From Planctomycetota bacterium (GTDB lineage Bacteria > Planctomycetota > MHYJ01 > JACPRB01), in NCBI GenBank assembly GCA_016200125.1, contig JACQFK010000210.1:1-18470 (forward strand): a DNA stretch of 18,470 nucleotides, written 5' to 3'. The position numbers and the translations under genes are program-made. The notes under the pieces are model-generated. The model ran no database searches. It was not told where the DNA came from and saw nothing but the letters and a program-made list of their open reading frames with translations. Shown one piece after another: positions 1 to 6,845 of the stretch. Position 1 is the stretch's first letter. The number at the start of each line of letters is the position of its first letter.

Positions 1-77
1 CCGGTCTTCGTCCACCGGATCCCCGGCAGGACGCGGCCCGGGACGGGGACGCCGAACTCCGATTCGCCGCCGCTCAC
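1..77 (-). CDS. Start of an unidentified protein, cut by the window edge
   Basis: A GTG codon at 77-75 overlaps the TGA stop of the lactonase gene by four bases (GTGA). It opens a frame that stays open to the window edge, 25 full codons, beginning MSGGESEFGVPVPGR and continuing into a basic, Trp-containing stretch. The overlap copies the coupling seen at other junctions of this operon, so I infer a real seventh gene. No family can be named from 25 residues. There is only a weak Shine-Dalgarno candidate (GGGCTC), as expected for a translationally coupled start. Confidence 0.55.
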   Translation of the reverse strand, partial: MSGGESEFGVPVPGRVLPGIRWTKT

Positions 78-913
78 GCGAGCCCGTAGAACTTCGCGGC
101 CGTCCCGCCGAAGATCTTCGCGCGCTCCGCCTCGCTCAATTTCGCGAGCAGCTCCTGGAGGGCGCCGAAGACCTTGGGGTAGGGCGCGGCGAGCAGGCAC
201 ACGGGCCAGTCGCTGCCGTACATGGAGCGGTCGGGGCCGAAGGCCTCGAGCGCGGCGTCGACGTAGGGCTTCAGGTCGGCGACGCTCCAGGCCTTCCAGT
301 CCGCCTCCGTCACCATCCCCGACAGCTTGCAGTGGACGTTCGGAAACTTCGCGGCTGCGCGGAGAGGCTCGATCCAGCCTTCGGTGACATGGTCCTTGAT
401 GCGCGGCTTGGCCAGATGGTCGATCACCATCGGCAGGTTCGGAAGCTTCTTCGCGAGCGTCGCGGCGTGCTTCAGGTGCTTGACGTGGAAGAGCAGGTCG
501 AAGGGGACCTTGTGCTTCTCGAGGACCTTGAGGCCGCGGACCACGTCGTCGCGCACGATGAAGTCGTCGTCGGGCTCGCCCTGCGTGATGTGGCGGACGC
601 CGACGAACTTCTTCTCCGCCTTGAACTCGACGACCTGCTCCTCGCATTTCGGGCCGGCGAGATCGACCCAGCCGACCACGCCCAGGATGAAGGGGTTCTT
701 CTTCGCCAGGTCGAGCGCCCAGCGGTTCTCCTCGACGTCGTGCTGGGTCTGGACGAAGACCGAGCCGTCGACGCCGTTCCAGTGGAGCAGCGGCGCGAGA
801 TCCTCCGGCAGGTAGGAGCCCGAGATGGGCTTGTGCTTCGGCTCGTCGAGCCAGGCGTCCTTGAACCTACCCCTTTGCCAGAAGTGCTGGTGAGCGTCGA
901 TCGTTCGGCTCAT
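74..913 (-). CDS. Amidohydrolase-family lactonase (COG3618, L-fuconolactonase-like)
   Basis: This 279-residue TIM-barrel protein belongs to the amidohydrolase_2 family that includes L-fuconolactonase and 2-pyrone-4,6-dicarboxylate lactonase. Visible motifs are IDAHQHFW at residues 5-12 (the HxH metal-site motif), VGVRH at about 104-108, IDHLAKP at about 164-170 and YGSDWPVC at about 232-239, whose Asp is the usual catalytic base. The expected reaction is hydrolysis of a sugar lactone to the aldonate in the cytoplasm. The ATG at 913 was chosen because GGAGA lies about seven bases upstream and the family starts at this motif; a longer in-frame start at 964 would add 17 residues unlike the family. 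The gene follows an aldo/keto reductase that could make its lactone, overlapping that gene by 47 bases. The exact lactone is inferred from context. Confidence 0.85.
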   Translation of the reverse strand: MSRTIDAHQHFWQRGRFKDAWLDEPKHKPISGSYLPEDLAPLLHWNGVDGSVFVQTQHDVEENRWALDLAKKNPFILGVVGWVDLAGPKCEEQVVEFKAEKKFVGVRHITQGEPDDDFIVRDDVVRGLKVLEKHKVPFDLLFHVKHLKHAATLAKKLPNLPMVIDHLAKPRIKDHVTEGWIEPLRAAAKFPNVHCKLSGMVTEADWKAWSVADLKPYVDAALEAFGPDRSMYGSDWPVCLLAAPYPKVFGALQELLAKLSEAERAKIFGGTAAKFYGLA

Positions 914-1841
914 CGTTGTTCTCCGGACGACCTTCGATATAGAACCAATCCTTGATGGGCGCAAGGATGTCCTGCACTTCGCGGAGCAGGGTCTCGTCGA
1001 CCGTCTCCTCGACCCAGGTCGCCCACTGGGCGACGCGCTCGGGGCTCGCGGAGCCCGCGATGCAGGTGCTGAGGTCGGGATTCCGCACGGAGAACTGCAG
1101 GGCGAGCTTCGCGATGTCGCTGCCGCGCCTCGCGCAGTGCTCGGCGGCCTTCCTGGCCGTCTCGCGGACGAGCGGCGTCGCCTTGTGCCAGGGCGGCAGC
1201 GGGGCGTTGGAGAGCAGGCGGGCGGAGAAGGGCGCGGCGTTCATGACGCCGGTCCCCTTCGCCTTCGCGAGCGGGATGAGCTCCTCGAGCATCGTGTTCT
1301 GCAGCGTGTAGTGGTTGTAGGAGAGCAGCGCGTCGATCGGGGCGTTCGCGAGGACGTACTTGAACATCTTCATCGGGTAGCCGGAGACGCCGACGTAGCG
1401 GACCTTGCCCTGCTGCTGGGCCTTCCGGAGGGCGGGGAGCGTCTCGTTCACGATCTGGCTCATCTCGACGAACTCGAGGTCGTGGCAGAGGCAGAGGTCG
1501 AGATGGTCGACGCGCATCCGCTTCAGGCTCACGTCGACGCTTTCGACGACCCGCTTCGCGGAGAAGTCGAAGTGGGCGGCGTCGTAGCGGCCGAGCTTGG
1601 ACCCCAGGAGGTAGCGGTCGCGGGGGACGCCCTCGAGCGCCACCCCGAGGAGGACCTCGGACATGCCGCGGCCGTAGAAGGGCGAGGTGTCGATGAAGGT
1701 CATGCCGCTGTCGAGGGCGACGCGGACGGCCTTCATGGCCTCGTTGATGTCGATGCCGCGGAACTCCGCGCCGAGCGAGGAGGCGCCGAAGCTGAGGATC
1801 GGGAGCCGGAGGCCGGTCTTTCCGAGCGCGCGGGTCATCAT
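867..1841 (-). CDS. Aldo/keto reductase, probable aldose 1-dehydrogenase
   Basis: This 324-residue NAD(P)-dependent aldo/keto reductase shows the full catalytic tetrad: Asp51 and Tyr56 in FIDTSPFYG, Lys82 in LGSKLGRY and His120 in LCLCHD. Family members of this type include L-fucose/D-threo-aldose and L-galactose dehydrogenases, which oxidise aldoses to lactones. The mutarotase upstream and the lactonase downstream support that direction. The start is the first of two consecutive ATGs; the ATG at 1841 makes an ATGA overlap with the fucU stop, and GGGAG lies nine bases upstream. A longer open frame to 1949 would run through fucU and is not credible. The C-terminal tail of about 16 residues is encoded inside the lactonase gene in another frame. 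Substrate is inferred, not shown. Confidence 0.87.
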   Translation of the reverse strand: MMTRALGKTGLRLPILSFGASSLGAEFRGIDINEAMKAVRVALDSGMTFIDTSPFYGRGMSEVLLGVALEGVPRDRYLLGSKLGRYDAAHFDFSAKRVVESVDVSLKRMRVDHLDLCLCHDLEFVEMSQIVNETLPALRKAQQQGKVRYVGVSGYPMKMFKYVLANAPIDALLSYNHYTLQNTMLEELIPLAKAKGTGVMNAAPFSARLLSNAPLPPWHKATPLVRETARKAAEHCARRGSDIAKLALQFSVRNPDLSTCIAGSASPERVAQWATWVEETVDETLLREVQDILAPIKDWFYIEGRPENNDEPNDRRSPALLAKG

Positions 1842-2284
1842 GACATTCTCACTCCCATCACGAGCAGGAGGTTGGCGAAGCGCTGCTGGTCGGCGGTCTG
1901 GATCGTGAGGACGTGGTCGGGCGTCGCGACGGCCTTGTAGAACTCCCACTTCTCGATCGGCTGCAGCTTGAGGTCGAGCTTCGCCTTCTTGAAGACCGCG
2001 CGGTACCCGGCCCAGACCGGGGGATCGGCCTTGAGCGCGTAGGGGCCGGTCTTCTCGTAGTCCATCGTGTGCGCGGCTTCGATCGGGATCGCGGAGACGA
2101 GGGCCTCGAGCACCTGGGTGCAGTTCACGATCCCGGGCGCGAGGTTGAGGCTCACCTGCTCGGCGTTGGGCCCGAGCGTCGACGACGCCGGGTAGTTGCC
2201 GTCGGCGATCAGCACCTTGGCGTGATGGCCGGCGCGGCCGAGCACCTCGAGGATCCGGGGATGGATCAGTCCGTGATTCAGCAT
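1838..2284 (-). CDS. fucU: RbsD/FucU-family sugar mutarotase
   Basis: This 148-residue protein matches the length and layout of the RbsD/FucU family, cytoplasmic enzymes that speed alpha/beta anomer exchange of fucose, ribose or related sugars. The N-terminal region MLNHGLIHPRILEVLGRAGH carries the conserved His near residue 20, followed by ADGNYP with Asp28, and the LNLAPG segment is family-typical. FucU is preferred over RbsD because the next two genes encode an aldo/keto reductase and a COG3618 lactonase, as in oxidative L-fucose pathways; this choice is contextual. It lies five bases after the TIM-barrel gene and overlaps the reductase gene by ATGA, so translation is probably coupled. Confidence 0.88.
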   Translation of the reverse strand: MLNHGLIHPRILEVLGRAGHHAKVLIADGNYPASSTLGPNAEQVSLNLAPGIVNCTQVLEALVSAIPIEAAHTMDYEKTGPYALKADPPVWAGYRAVFKKAKLDLKLQPIEKWEFYKAVATPDHVLTIQTADQQRFANLLLVMGVRMS

Positions 2285-2289
2285 GGTTT

Positions 2290-3099
2290 CTATCCGAAGA
2301 ATCTCCGAATGCCCTCGATCGCGAGGCGCGCCGCCGTGTCCGGGTCGGGCCAGGGCAGCGCCTCGGCGGAGAGGTAGCCCTGGTAGCCGATCGACGCGAG
2401 ACTCGCGGCGACGGCGCGGAAGTCGGTGTGGCCGTGGCCGGGGGCGCGGCGGTTGGAGTCGGCCAGTTGCACGTGGGTGATGAGCGGCCCGCCGGCGCGG
2501 ATCGCGGCGCAGACGTCCTGCTCCTCGATGTTCATGTGGAAGAGGTCGGCGAGGATCGTCACGTTGCGGGTCGAGAGCGAGCGGATCAGGTCGGCGGCCT
2601 CGCCGATCGTGTTGATCACGTTGCCCTCGTAGCGGTTGAGCGGCTCGAGGAGGAAGGTCGTGCCCGCCTTCTTCGCGCGCTCGCCGAACTCCTCGAGCGC
2701 GGGGCGCAGGTGGCCCAGGGCTGTGCTCCGCTCCAGGCCGCCGCCCCAGCGGCCCTGCATCGAGCCGAGGATCGCGGGCGCGCCGAAGCGGCCGGCGAAG
2801 TCGATGACCGAGTTGACGAACTCGCGGCCGGCGCGGCGGACTTCCGCGTCGGGGCTGGTCAGGGTCAGCTTCCGGAGCACGGCGCCGGCGCCGGTCCCCA
2901 TCGCGGCGAGCTTGAGGCCCTGATCCTTCAGGCCCTTCTCCAGGTCGCCGAGCCCCTCCGCCGAGGGAGCGAAGAGCTCGATCGCGTCGTAGCCGAGCGC
3001 CTTCGCCTTGCGGCAGGCCTCCGGGATCGGATCCCAGAGGACGAAGGGGCCGCCCCTGGCCTCGGGGACGATGCTGCAGGCGACGGACGTGGGATTCAT
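2290..3099 (-). CDS. Sugar epimerase/isomerase, xylose-isomerase-like TIM barrel
   Basis: This 269-residue protein belongs to the AP-endonuclease-2/xylose-isomerase-like TIM-barrel family (hydroxypyruvate isomerase, D-tagatose 3-epimerase and relatives). The four metal-binding positions of that family are visible: Glu152 in LLEPLNR, Asp185 in ILADLFHMNIEE, His209 in ITHVQLAD and Glu246 in YLSAEALPW. These proteins move a carbonyl or invert C3 of ketoses with a divalent metal. The start ATG at 3099 overlaps the stop of the dehydrogenase gene by ATGA. Between a ketose 3-epimerase and a hydroxypyruvate-isomerase-type activity the sequence alone does not decide; the operon suggests a ketose or keto-uronate. 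Confidence 0.83.
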   Translation of the reverse strand: MNPTSVACSIVPEARGGPFVLWDPIPEACRKAKALGYDAIELFAPSAEGLGDLEKGLKDQGLKLAAMGTGAGAVLRKLTLTSPDAEVRRAGREFVNSVIDFAGRFGAPAILGSMQGRWGGGLERSTALGHLRPALEEFGERAKKAGTTFLLEPLNRYEGNVINTIGEAADLIRSLSTRNVTILADLFHMNIEEQDVCAAIRAGGPLITHVQLADSNRRAPGHGHTDFRAVAASLASIGYQGYLSAEALPWPDPDTAARLAIEGIRRFFG

Positions 3100-4103
3100 T
3101 CCGTGACCTCGACCATCAGCTTGATCATCCCCGCCTCGGGCTTCGTCGCCTCGGGGAAGTCGGCGATGTAGCGCTCGAAGGTCGTGCGGTGCGTCACCCA
3201 GGGGCGGGTATTGATCTTCCCCTCCTGCATCAGCTTGACGATGGCGGCGAAGTCGGGCGGCAGCGAGTTTCGCGACGCGAACACCGTCATCTCGCGGCGG
3301 TGGAAGAGCGGGTCGGGGAAGGAGACGTTCTCCGGCGTGATGCCGACGAAGACGAGGCGCCCGGTCGGGGCCACGTAGTTGAAGGCCTGGCCCATCGAGC
3401 CCGCGTGGCCCGTCGCGTCGATCACGACGGGGAAGGCGCCGTCGAGCTTCTGCTTCTCCGTGCCGTCGACGACGACGGTCGCGTCCACGTTCATCTCCTT
3501 TTTCGCGAACTCCAGGCGGCGCGGATTGACGTCGAGCGCCGTGAGGCGCGCGCCGCGGATCTTGGCGAACTGCATGGCGGCGAGTCCGATGGGGCCCGCG
3601 CCGACGACGAGGACCTCCTCGCCCTTCCGGGGGGCGCCGCGCTCGACGGCGTGGTAGCCGATGCCGAGCGTCTCGACGAGCGGGAGATCCTCCGGCGCCA
3701 GGTTCCCGGCCGGGTGCAGCTTGCGCGCCGGAAGCACGAAGCGGGGGCGGAGGCCGCCGTCGGTCATGACGCCGAGCACCTTGAGGGTTTCACAGCAGTT
3801 GCCGCGGCCCGCCCGGCAGGCGCGGCACTCCTGGCAGTTCAAGTAGGGCTCGACCGCGCAGCGCTGGCCGGGCTGGACGTTCGTCACGCCGGCGCCGGTC
3901 TCGAGAACCTCGACGCCGAGCTCGTGGCCGGGGATGCGCGGGTAGCTGTAGAAGGGCATCTTGCCGAGGAACCCCGACACGTCGGTGCCGCAGATGCCGA
4001 CCCGGAGGACGCGGACGAGCGCCTCGCCCGTGGCGGGCTTGGACGGCTCGTCGATCTGGACCTGGGCGTAGTGCCCGGGCTTCTCGAGGCGGATCGCCTT
4101 CAT
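3096..4103 (-). CDS. Zinc-dependent alcohol/polyol dehydrogenase (MDR family)
   Basis: This 335-residue medium-chain dehydrogenase resembles sorbitol, threonine and galactitol dehydrogenases. The catalytic zinc site is visible as Cys38 (CGTD), His60-Glu61 (PGHE) and probably Glu144. A structural zinc loop lies at about residues 90-104 (Cys90, Cys93, Cys96 and Cys103/104). The Rossmann motif VGAGPIG spans about 167-173, followed by Asp191, which usually means NAD(H) preference. The ATG at 4103 overlaps the uxaE-like stop by ATGA. A much longer open frame upstream to 5177 only reads through that gene out of frame. Expected role is oxidation or reduction of a polyol, aldonate or ketose in this pathway; the substrate is not readable from sequence. 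Confidence 0.88.
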   Translation of the reverse strand: MKAIRLEKPGHYAQVQIDEPSKPATGEALVRVLRVGICGTDVSGFLGKMPFYSYPRIPGHELGVEVLETGAGVTNVQPGQRCAVEPYLNCQECRACRAGRGNCCETLKVLGVMTDGGLRPRFVLPARKLHPAGNLAPEDLPLVETLGIGYHAVERGAPRKGEEVLVVGAGPIGLAAMQFAKIRGARLTALDVNPRRLEFAKKEMNVDATVVVDGTEKQKLDGAFPVVIDATGHAGSMGQAFNYVAPTGRLVFVGITPENVSFPDPLFHRREMTVFASRNSLPPDFAAIVKLMQEGKINTRPWVTHRTTFERYIADFPEATKPEAGMIKLMVEVTE

Positions 4104-5692
4104 GTCCTCACCAGGCTGCGCTTCTTGGCGGCGCGCGTGTTGAGCCCCTTCACGTGGCGGCCGAGGTGGCTCGCGAGGCACTCCGTGTAGAGGTCCTCTT
4201 CTTTCGCGAGGAGGGCGAAGATGCGGTCGCGGAAGATCCAGCGGCCGGCGTCGTCCTTCGCCGTGAAGGCCGAGCCGTAGGTCACGTGCATGATCTGGCG
4301 GCCGTCGTCCTCGACCACGTAGACGCGCTCGAGGTCGGCGTCCTTCAGCGCCGAGGGCGGGGGCACTTTCGAGGGGTCGCCCGAGATGTGGTAGCTCGCG
4401 CGGTCCTTCGCGAACTGGCCGCGGACGTGGTCGCAGATCTCGCGGAAGAGCGCGGGGTCCTTGCGGGCGATGACGCGAACGGCCTCCATCCAGCTCGTGC
4501 CGGCGGTCTTCAGGTGGAAGCGGCCCTCGGTGGCCTTCGCGATCATCGGATAGATCGAGAACTTGTCGCTGCCGGAGTGGACGGAGATCTTGTAGCCGCC
4601 GTGGGCGCGGGCGAGGACGGCGTGCTCGACGACGGAGTCCTCGAGGATCTTCCGCTCGCCCTTGTAGTCGACGCCCTTCTCGAACTCGCCGACGAATCTC
4701 GGGGCGAATCCCTGGTAGGTCATGCCCCGCTCGGCGAGCTCGCGGGCGATGAAGACGTGCTCCGCGCCGGTCGTGACGGCGCCCGTCTCGTCGACGGCGA
4801 TCTCGATCTCGCAGGCGCGGCCCTTCGTCATGCGGCGGACGCGCTTCTCCATCTCGATCCAGTAGGGGATGGCGCGGCCGTACTTCACGATCGCTTCGCG
4901 GAAGGCGCGGCCCTCCATGCGGACGGCGACCTTCTTCTCGAAGGTGAAGGTCTTGCCGTCGTACTTCTTCTCCCAGCCCTTCGCGGCGGGCAGCTCGGCG
5001 AGGATCTTCCGGTAGGCCTGCTCGAGGTCGGCGTCGCTCATGCGCGGCGCGGCGTCGATGACCTTCTCGATCGCGTCGAGGGTGAAGCTGACGAAGCCCG
5101 CCTCGGCGCAGCGGTCGACGTCGTTGAGGGTCTTCAGGTGGTCCGCGTCGGCGCCGAAGCCGCCGAGGTGGCCGCACTGCAGGGCTCCGAAGACCGCGGC
5201 GTCGAGCACCTCGGCGGGGGAGCGCTGGGTGCGGGTCATCTCACGGATCGACTGCTGGGCGAGGTTCGGGAAGAAGCCGCTGCCCTCGAGCGCGAGGAGG
5301 TGGCCGGGCGTGGCCAGGCCCGTGCGGTCGCCGAAACCGAAGGAGGGCGTCTTCCCCGTCGGGCGGGGCTGTAGGAAGGGGAGGGCCTTGCGGAGGGCCT
5401 GGAGCGTCTCGTGCGTCCCTTCGAGGAGGAGGAGGCTGCTCGGCTCGACTTCCTTGAGCGCGCCCTTCAAGGCCGCCGTCCAGCGCGGGCGCTTTCCGGT
5501 CGGCCAGCCGACCGCGATCTTGCGGTCGAGCCCGGACCTCCCGGCGACGAGGAAGGCGCCCTGGCAGGAGATCGTGCTGTCGAGATAGGACCGTTCCCAG
5601 CCCGCGAGCGTGCGGACCAGGGCGGCCAGGGCCTTCCCCGAGGGGGCCGGCGCGGCTTCGCCGCCGCGGGCGGACTTCTTGAGCAGATCCAT
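4100..5692 (-). CDS. uxaE: UxaE-like tagaturonate epimerase family protein
   Basis: This 530-residue protein matches the length and motifs of the tagaturonate/fructuronate epimerase family (UxaE, known from Thermotoga). Hallmarks are FGFGDRTGLATPGHL at about 118-132 and VHSGSDKFSIYP at about 371-382. UxaE interconverts D-tagaturonate and D-fructuronate, linking galacturonate and glucuronate routes. It is the first gene of the operon. The ATG at 5692 is preceded by an AGGAAAGGA Shine-Dalgarno at good distance. No uronate isomerase, mannonate dehydratase or uronate reductase is visible in the window, and the neighbours look like fucose-type aldose oxidation, so the family member here may act on another ketose or ketouronate. 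The family call is firm; the substrate is uncertain. Confidence 0.8.
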   Translation of the reverse strand: MDLLKKSARGGEAAPAPSGKALAALVRTLAGWERSYLDSTISCQGAFLVAGRSGLDRKIAVGWPTGKRPRWTAALKGALKEVEPSSLLLLEGTHETLQALRKALPFLQPRPTGKTPSFGFGDRTGLATPGHLLALEGSGFFPNLAQQSIREMTRTQRSPAEVLDAAVFGALQCGHLGGFGADADHLKTLNDVDRCAEAGFVSFTLDAIEKVIDAAPRMSDADLEQAYRKILAELPAAKGWEKKYDGKTFTFEKKVAVRMEGRAFREAIVKYGRAIPYWIEMEKRVRRMTKGRACEIEIAVDETGAVTTGAEHVFIARELAERGMTYQGFAPRFVGEFEKGVDYKGERKILEDSVVEHAVLARAHGGYKISVHSGSDKFSIYPMIAKATEGRFHLKTAGTSWMEAVRVIARKDPALFREICDHVRGQFAKDRASYHISGDPSKVPPPSALKDADLERVYVVEDDGRQIMHVTYGSAFTAKDDAGRWIFRDRIFALLAKEEDLYTECLASHLGRHVKGLNTRAAKKRSLVRT

Positions 5693-5748
5693 GTCGCGGA
5701 TTCCTTTCCTGAAGCCGCCTCACGCTATCACGCGGGCCCGGCGGGTCC

Positions 5749-5810
5749 AATACTCTTTTGCGAAAAAAACTATCGTTTTTTTACATAACTGCAGGCTAGA
5801 ATCCTCCGCG
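5749..5810. promoter_or_regulatory. AT-rich divergent control region with inverted A/T repeat
   Basis: Between the uxaE-like gene (minus) and the regulator (plus) lies the only strongly AT-rich patch of the left half. It contains a perfect inverted repeat, AAAAAAAC (5763-5770) and GTTTTTTT (5775-5782), separated by TATC. On the plus strand a possible -10 TAGAAT sits at 5797-5802. An alternative pair is TTGCGA (5758-5763) with TACATA (5782-5787). No convincing minus-strand -35/-10 pair was found for the operon. XylR-type regulators are known to bind A/T-rich operators beside the operon they control, which fits the divergent layout. Exact promoters are not resolved. Confidence 0.5.
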
Positions 5811-5839
5811 GGGAGTTGATTTCTCCCGTTTTTTTACAT
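5774..5839 (+). repeat. Exact 13-bp direct repeat flanking the regulator start
   Basis: CGTTTTTTTACAT occurs at 5774-5786 and again at 5827-5839. The start-to-start distance is 53 bp, close to five helical turns. The first copy contains one arm of the A/T inverted repeat; the second ends within the regulator start codon. In DNA this rich in GC, an exact AT-rich 13-mer twice in 66 bp is unlikely by chance. I infer a pair of operator half-sites on the same face of the helix, but no protein has been shown to bind. Confidence 0.6.
5811..5835 (+). terminator. Terminator-like hairpin plus T7 just before the regulator ATG
   Basis: GGGAG (5811-5815) can pair with CTCCC (5823-5827) around a seven-base loop, followed by G and seven T residues that end two bases before the ATG at 5838. 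It looks like a weak intrinsic attenuator. It also ties up the only Shine-Dalgarno-like sequence (GGGAG), which is too far from the ATG to work normally. The stem has only five pairs, so function is doubtful. Confidence 0.3.
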
Positions 5840-6830
5840 GGCCCACCGACGCCGGTCCCGGCCCCACGTCGCGCTCATCGTCGAGTCGTCGATCGAGTAC
5901 GGCCGCGGCGTGCTCCGCGGGATCGCCCGCTGGCAGCGCGAGCACGGGCCCTGGTCGATCTTCCTCGAGCAGCGCGAGCTCGGCGCGGCGCTGCCGGACT
6001 GGATCCGCGAGTGGGACGGCGACGGCATCATCACGCGGAGCGACGACCCGCGGATCGTCCGCTCGGGTCTGCCGACGGTCGGACTCTACGACCGCGTCGA
6101 GGACCGCCTGCGGCTGCCGATGATCCTGAACGACAACCGGGCCGTCGGCCTCAGGGCGGCGCGCCATCTTCTCGACCGGGGCTTCCGCCATCTCGCGTAC
6201 TACGGCGTGCGCGGCGAGCGCTGGTCGGAGCTGCGGCTCGAGGGGGTGGAGGCCGCGGCGGAGCGGCCGCTTCCGCTGCACGCCTCGGGGGGGAAGTGGG
6301 AGGCCTCTCAGGAGCGGCTGAAGCGCTGGATCCAGAAGCTGCCGCGGCCGCTGGGGCTCGTGGCGGCGAACGACATCCACGGCCTGCGCGCGCTCGACGC
6401 CTGCCGCCGCGCGGGCCTCGCGGTGCCCGAGGAGGTCGCGGTGGTCGGGGCCGACGACGACGCGGAGCTCTGCGACCTTTCCGATCCTCCTCTGTCGAGC
6501 GTGGCCTTCAATCCGGAGCGCGTGGGCTACGAGGCCGCGGAGCTGCTCGACCGCCTCATGGCCGGACGATCGGCGCCGCGCGAGCCTCTGCTCGTGCCGC
6601 CCCTGGGGGTTTCGACGCGCCAGTCGACGGACATCCTGGCGATCGACGATCCCGGCGTCGCGAAGGCGATCCACTACATCCGCCGCCACGCGTTCGAGGG
6701 GATCACGGTGGAGGACGTGCTGCGCGAGGTGCCGCTCTCGCGGCGGGCGCTCGAAGGAGACGGGGGTGACGCCCGCCGCCTGGCGCCGCCGCACCCGTTC
6801 CTGAAGCCGGAAACTGGTTCCGATTGGTAA
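5838..6830 (+). CDS. XylR-like transcription regulator with internal loss of its HTH domain
   Basis: Residues 1 to about 270 form a LacI/periplasmic-binding-protein-like sensor: HVALIVESSIEYGRGVLRGI at 10-29, then FRHLAYYGVRGERWSE, VAANDIHGLRALDACR and VAVVGADDDAELC. Residues about 275-306 begin an AraC-type HTH domain, ending VLREVPLSRRALE. This is the architecture of XylR-type regulators, which bind a sugar and activate a neighbouring catabolic operon. After Glu306 the frame reads unrelated residues (GDGGDARRL...) to the stop at 6828-6830. The rest of the HTH domain is absent, and its expected C-terminus appears in another frame at 6754-6804. DNA binding should be abolished or badly impaired. 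The upstream TGA at 5817 limits the start to the ATG at 5838, which has no properly placed Shine-Dalgarno. It may be a pseudogene or reflect an assembly error. Confidence 0.78.
   Translation: MAHRRRSRPHVALIVESSIEYGRGVLRGIARWQREHGPWSIFLEQRELGAALPDWIREWDGDGIITRSDDPRIVRSGLPTVGLYDRVEDRLRLPMILNDNRAVGLRAARHLLDRGFRHLAYYGVRGERWSELRLEGVEAAAERPLPLHASGGKWEASQERLKRWIQKLPRPLGLVAANDIHGLRALDACRRAGLAVPEEVAVVGADDDAELCDLSDPPLSSVAFNPERVGYEAAELLDRLMAGRSAPREPLLVPPLGVSTRQSTDILAIDDPGVAKAIHYIRRHAFEGITVEDVLREVPLSRRALEGDGGDARRLAPPHPFLKPETGSDW
6754..6804 (+). pseudogene. Out-of-frame remnant of the AraC-domain C-terminus
   Basis: Read one base out of phase with the regulator, 6754-6804 encodes KETGVTPAAWRRRTRS followed by TGA. 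This is the characteristic end of an AraC/XylR domain (F[KR]xETGxTPxxYRR). It joins directly to the in-frame SRRALE that normally begins the first HTH helix. By comparison with E. coli XylR, roughly 50 codons between these two points are missing. The junction lies within about 6750-6757. The remnant shows that an ordinary full-length regulator once existed. Confidence 0.75.
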
Positions 6831-6845
6831 TTTTTTTGGGGGGTT

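Noticed and set aside
4104..5177. Upstream extension of the zinc dehydrogenase frame
   Set aside because: It reads the uxaE-like gene out of frame and gives Arg/Pro-rich sequence; the real start is the ATG at 4103.
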